NCBI GenBank assembly: GCA_009617715.1
Contig: VTFK01000289.1
Location: 310,001-374,000 of the forward strand
Direction: 5' to 3'
Length of the DNA: 64,000 nucleotides
Source: Plectrocnemia conspersa
Taxonomy: Eukaryota; Arthropoda; Insecta; Trichoptera; Polycentropodidae
This document shows, one piece after another, positions 58,771 to 64,000 of this stretch. Positions within the stretch are counted from its first letter, which is position 1. Every line of letters starts with the position of its first letter. Under the pieces are notes generated by a model. That model did no database searches. It saw only the letters and a list, made by a program, of their open reading frames with translations, and was not told where the DNA came from. The translations under genes were made by a program, and so were the position numbers.

Positions 58771-60648
58771 AAGTTATAATACCACATGCTTATCGGGGAC
58801 TTCAACAGACTCTTACTGATATTTTTGAATATTTTAGGACACCAAAAGGGATTAATCATATGTTTGATAGTATATTCTTCTAACAGATATCGTTATTATA
58901 TTTTTTTTTCATATAAAATTAAATAATTTAAAAAATAATTAGTGGTACTTGATTTTGTTGAAAAAAAATTGTTTTGATATTTTTTGTTAAAAAAAATCTT
59001 TTCGAATATCCTTATGTATTTTCCTAGATCGATCACACATGTGGTGTTCGTATTGTAAAGTATAATTTTTATGCTTTATGGCATTTTGCAAAAACCGATT
59101 TTGCGTAAATTGAATATTTACGACCGAAAAGTTTTCATTGATATTGTATTGGTAAGTGCCCACACAAACTTTTATAATTATCAGTGGCGTAATTTTAATA
59201 CAAACAATTTAAAAATTGCGATTATTTGGCACATTTTTCGATCGCGCGCAAATATGCCGGCTGTACGTGACAGAAGCCGCCGTCCGGACGGCATATGAAA
59301 TTTGCGACAGTGTAGTCGCTCACTTTTAGTCGTCTCGGCCGACTTCAGTTGTAACTTCGGTTCGTACAACTTCCAGAGAGTAGTGTAGGCATCAAACTAG
59401 TAACTCTGAAGTGTCGGGCTCGAGCTCCGGCAATGGTTCTCGAATTTTTATTTTTTACTCAGTTGGTACAGATTTACGCCTAAATATTTAATAAAAAAAA
59501 TGATTAATTTAAACCATTATTAAAAATTTGATTAAGAATTTAAAATTTTGAATTGCACAACGTCATGTACAAAAATGCAATGAACTATGAAATATTCCCA
59601 TCGTTCGAAATAAGTTATTTTCACACATTTGTTTTAGCTTAAAACTGAAAAAAAATCATCAGAAACGGTAACATAAACAACGTATACAAATCATAGAACT
59701 GTTATAAAAAGTAGGGAGGATTTGCTGAAATCACTCGTCGGATTTCGCTTCTTTTCGTGTTCTCGAAATCCACATAAAACATATTACAAATGCATATACC
59801 TAAAAAAAAATCTCCTGTAACCCTGGATTCAAAATAAATTGAAAAGCTCACCTATATAAAGCTACTCGTTCTCGACTGTATCCACTATTGAATAGAAAAA
59901 GTAAACAAAGTACTAAAAATAGCTGCTATTATACAAATATTTCATCCAGCCGATAATTTTATATGCTCATCCCGTTTGCGTTTATACACTAAAACGCTAC
60001 AAATCCAACAAAACATAAACGCTTCTCAGTTTCCTTGACATTAACTGAAAACATCGCGAAAGATTAAAATTATGTTCGAATCTATTAATTAGAAATTTAA
60101 TTAAAAATAAGTAGTTAATCTAAATAATTAGAATAATAGATATAAATATTTATTGCGACATCATTTTTTTAAATAAAATAAGCCGTATATATATATAGCT
60201 TAATGCACAGAAAAAAATATTTGTATGCTGACTGAATAGATTTAAGAGCAAAATTTTCATCCTATTTTCTTTCTGTTTTCTCATCATTGCTCTTCTGTAT
60301 TGACCATCAAGGAATCTGAGCTTTCAGATTTAAAATATGGTTTTGATTAAGTCAAATACTCTTCTCAGTCAGAGGGCTCTCAATTATTGAATAAAAAATT
60401 GATGAAATATTCGAATATATATTTGTAATTTTTATTTATTTATTTATTCAATTAGTGCAAAAAGTCAATTAATTACCTGTAAAATATTATTTAATTAAAA
60501 AAGAATTACTACCAAATAACAATTATTTTATTGAATCATTAATTACTTTCTGAATTTTATAAAATATGCATAACACAATGCTTTGCGAATTACTGCGAGG
60601 GCGTCAAAAGGAAAATGGTTAATTTATTATTTTACTGAAATAAAGAGT

Positions 60649-63398
60649 GGGCCTTTTCAACATTTTATTTCTTTCAACGAACGAATTCTGCGAATTCGGT
60701 CATAGTAGATACTGCCACAAACATTCTATTCACAAATTATTTTTTTAAGCATTTAAAAAATGTTTTGTTGAAAGCGTCTCATTGTTTCGCTTTTCGAAAC
60801 ATCGGTTTTAGAACGGTATTAGTAAAATAACTGCCTGTGTTGCTCAAGTATACAAATTGTTTCATTTTTTTCAAATTTTATTTGAGATAGTATAAAACTA
60901 TAAACGAATATTCGATTGAAAACGCTAATTACAACAAAGTAAATACAATCAACAACTACTAAATAAGTGGTGAGACATCAAACTGAAAACAAAATAATAT
61001 ATGTTATATTAATTATCAACTGTTAAGACAACATATTATCAATAGTTAATTTTAATTATTCATCCGCGACATTTTGTAAATTTTAGCAAAACCTAATCTG
61101 TGATAATTAAATGGTATTAATATTATATAATTTTAATTTTCGATCATTTTGCTTCTTAAAATTCACAAGCAGTGTTTCATCTAATAAATTTTATTCAATT
61201 ATCTCCTCAAATTTATATAATATTCATCACAAACTGTTTTTTTATGCATATTTTTTGCGTCTAGAGATTACGTTTTTTTGTATTTCTAATCTAAACTGGT
61301 GTTGGCGTAGTTTTGTACTGCTATTCAGATAATCAAATGTTGCGGTTTTCCTGTCGTCGATGTATTTTGTTATATTATTATTTTATAAATATTATTATTA
61401 ATTAAACCATAATACAGAACGGCTACTTTGTCAAAAAAAAAGTAAACAGGTTTAGATCGAGCTTTTTCTATATTTCTAAGACATTGTAACAGTCATTTGA
61501 TAAATAAATCGAATCTACAACATATAGCCAACACCACCTCGTTACCGAGCGTTATCACTGCGACGGCACCGACACGATTTTATTGCTTTTGACGTGAATT
61601 TTTGACTTCTGAGAAGTGATGATTGTTTTTGCGCCCTCTTATTGACTAAAATTCGGTTTGAATATTTTTTGCCCAGCACTCTTTCATTAGTAATATCGGT
61701 TAGGATAGCATATTTTTAAAACAATGTAATATCGAAGTGCAGATAAACCATGGAGTCTGTTTTGGACTTGATCTAATGAAAGTTCTAAAAGTATAATTAT
61801 TTTCAGAACTTTCATTAGGTTAGGTTTGGGTTTGAACAGAAAATGGACGTTTCGCAACTGTCAAATGAAGTTTCATAGACATTTTAAAGCAGCATATGAT
61901 TTCAGTAGTTTTACCGTATTATATTGATAGAAGTATCTCTGAAATAAAATACTGGAAATTCTATCAACTCATTTAAAATGCTTCAAAAAATATATTAGGC
62001 ATGTCATACATGCCTTTGGACTTCTAAATGTTAAATGTGTAGTATTTTTTAAATTATTATTTTTTACAGAAATAATTATATTTATAAAATTATTGAAAAA
62101 TAGCTACTCAGTCGAACAAATTTTCTCAAAACTTATAATTAAAAGGGAGACATTTAGAAAAAAATCACACCGAGCGGTTCAATGGCATTTTAACAAATAA
62201 TTTGGCATATTGTATATATTTTGTCGCCAGCTCTTGAGATCCTCAAATTTATTTATGCCAAAAAGTGTCGTAATGACTGAACTAAAAATTATTTAAATTA
62301 AAGCGTAAGAAATAGTAATTCGATTTTAATTTTCTTTCAAACTCAAGAACAGTGTCAAGTCTATATTCCGCAACATGTTTTGAAATAACAATTGATTGAT
62401 TTAGTAGAAGTTCAGTCTTACTCTAGTCATTTCGATATCATCAAGCACGATTTATTTGTTCTGGTTCAATACGACGATATACTTACAACAGATGCTAGGC
62501 TGTGAGCTGAAATAAAACCATTTCGACTCTGCATCTGAGAATCTGGCCGTGCGAGTCGCTTTCTCTGTTCGGTCTTCGTGTGCTGGGTCCCGTTTTTTGA
62601 CCCTCGCTATTTCGCGGAGGTCGATTCGGGGCCGCGATTGTGGATTTTTTGATATAATCTACGCACGTCAACCTTTTTGATTATTCTGTCATAATAATAC
62701 AGGCAAAGAACCAAATAAACTTTAACTGTGGTTCAATCAGATTAGAAACCACAATTTGTTTTTGCTTAAAGCTCCAAAAGTATAAATTGCGTTTCAATAA
62801 TCGCATTGCCTATATAAACTTCCGCGGTGACTTCATGTCATGTAATCGAGAATCATCGATTCTATGGATACAGTATTTTTACCGCAACGTGCCAAATATA
62901 TTCTCATTGCACGATCAATTGAACCAACAGTAAAATAATAAGCGACCAATTAATAGCAATCAGAGAATAGTAGAATAACATATAAATGTTCACTTGCATG
63001 GTTCTCCACATTTTTATTACGGAAAATTTTCACGCTACGTTGCAACACCAATACATTATGTTATTTATTTATTTAAATTAAATTAAGATGGTTTTTAATC
63101 GAATGTTCGTTCATACTATTTCGCATAAAATTTGAAGAAAAAAAAAATTAAACAATTTGTATACTTGAGCAACACATGTATTAGTTTTTCTTCTTAATAT
63201 ACCCGAGTGACCTTAATTCGCCTTGATTTCGTTTCGAAATTCGAAACAATGAGACGCGCCTTCTCAACAAAAAAATGCTTCTATGTCTTCGAAAATCATT
63301 TGTGAATAGAATGTTTGTCGGCGTTGTCTACTATGACCGAAATTTGCAGAATTCGTTCGTTGAATAAAACAAAATGTTGGAAAGGCCCACCCTTCATT
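60649..63398. mobile_element. Element of about 2.75 kb with long (about 290 bp) terminal inverted repeats
   Basis: 60649-60935 matches the reverse complement of 63092-63398: GTGGGCCTTTTCAACATTTT versus GTGGGCCTTTCCAACATTTT, CAACGAACGAATTCTGC in both, CAAACATTCTATTCACAAAT in both, GTCTCATTGTTTCG in both, and GTTGCTCAAGTATACAAATT in both. Such long ends occur in MULE- or foldback-type elements. No transposase is seen inside. About 60945-61010 resembles the array intron sequence near 16950 (CAATCAACAACTACTAA). Confidence 0.8.
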
Positions 63399-64000
63399 AT
63401 CGTTTTGCGCTTATCTCAAAAATAGGTGTGCGTCGCAAATTTTTGTGAAGCTTATGTTACGTTTTTGTAGACGCATATATTTTATCAGTTCAATAATTCG
63501 ATCGCGGTTAATTTATTTCTAGATTAAATTTATATGCAAATCCCGCACAGTGTGTATATCAAATTTGTTCCAATCGCTTGTAGCTATTGTATACAGGGGA
63601 TTTAAAAAATCAAAAAATGTAAAATAATAAATTAAACATTTTTCTTTTGGCCAATAATTACTTTTTTAATTAAATAATATTTTACCGGCAATTAATTGAT
63701 TATTTGCACTCATTGTTTAATTTTTTATCGGTAAAAACCGAGAAAAAAATTTTGTGCCTGCAAAATCATAAGTTTCTCCCGAAAACATTTAAAACAAAAT
63801 CTCTAAATGAGCCAAAAATAAATATAGTAATTTCTTACAATTTTTTGATAAAAAATCTCTAGAAAAAACATTTACACTTTAATCATCTACTGCAAATTGC
63901 TCAAAATACGTGTCTATTTATTACCAATTTTAGCAGCAAGTCGATTAATTATAAGCAAATAGTGGAACCTTTAGCTTTTTTGTATCACATAAGAACTCGC

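Larger units (their letters stand above)
54282..64000 (+). other. Probable long intron of the sulfotransferase gene
   Basis: No further exon of the sulfotransferase, and no other gene, is supported. Apart from the transposon remains and inverted repeats listed separately, it is AT-rich with short chance frames. A GC-richer patch at about 62530-62645 has no tRNA fold or coding frame that I can defend. Confidence 0.5.

Noticed and set aside
62530..62660. GC-richer patch as a tRNA or promoter
   Set aside because: No cloverleaf or proper A and B boxes could be drawn, and no coding frame is seen.

Overview
This is AT-rich (roughly 70% or more) eukaryotic nuclear DNA, most likely from an insect. 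The evidence is spliceosomal introns with GT-AG junctions, DNA transposons typical of insects (hAT and Harbinger MITEs, and remains of mariner-, P-, piggyBac- and PIF/Harbinger-type transposases), 5S-rRNA-derived fragments, and one metazoan-type Golgi carbohydrate sulfotransferase exon. An aphid- or phylloxera-like hemipteran would fit, but this is inference and the species cannot be fixed from the window.

The left four fifths (about 0.1-50 kb) is dominated by one expanding gene family on the minus strand that I do not recognise by name. It is built from a few exon types (here A, B, C, D, E and a short exon 2). Every internal exon has a phase-1 intron on both sides, so each can be duplicated, lost or skipped without breaking frame. 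Three loci begin with a short first exon reading MGGxLSIF. Exons C and E each carry a CYxC-like cysteine motif. The copies are: a partial locus at 110-2882 that runs off the left edge; a C-A-D-E module at 6967-9718; a tandem A/B array at 12535-21717 that may splice into the 6967-9718 module; a full-looking gene at 25988-33309; a diverged gene at 38474-41793 with three A exons; and an eroded copy at 48090-49269. Roughly 0.1-9.9 kb and 19.0-29.2 kb are a large duplication, as are 34.8-36.9 kb and 45.4-47.6 kb.

The spaces between are introns and intergenic DNA filled with MITEs (four hAT-like with 8-bp target duplications, three of them perfect), pogo/mariner-like MITEs, foldback repeats and dead transposase fragments. 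From 53.3 kb the picture changes: a very GC-rich coding exon on the plus strand encodes the first 235 residues of a Golgi carbohydrate sulfotransferase. It ends at a clear splice donor, and the rest of the window (54-64 kb) looks like its long first coding intron, holding a piggyBac fragment, foldback elements and a 2.7-kb element with inverted ends of about 290 bp. No tRNA, CRISPR or bacterial-type feature is seen.
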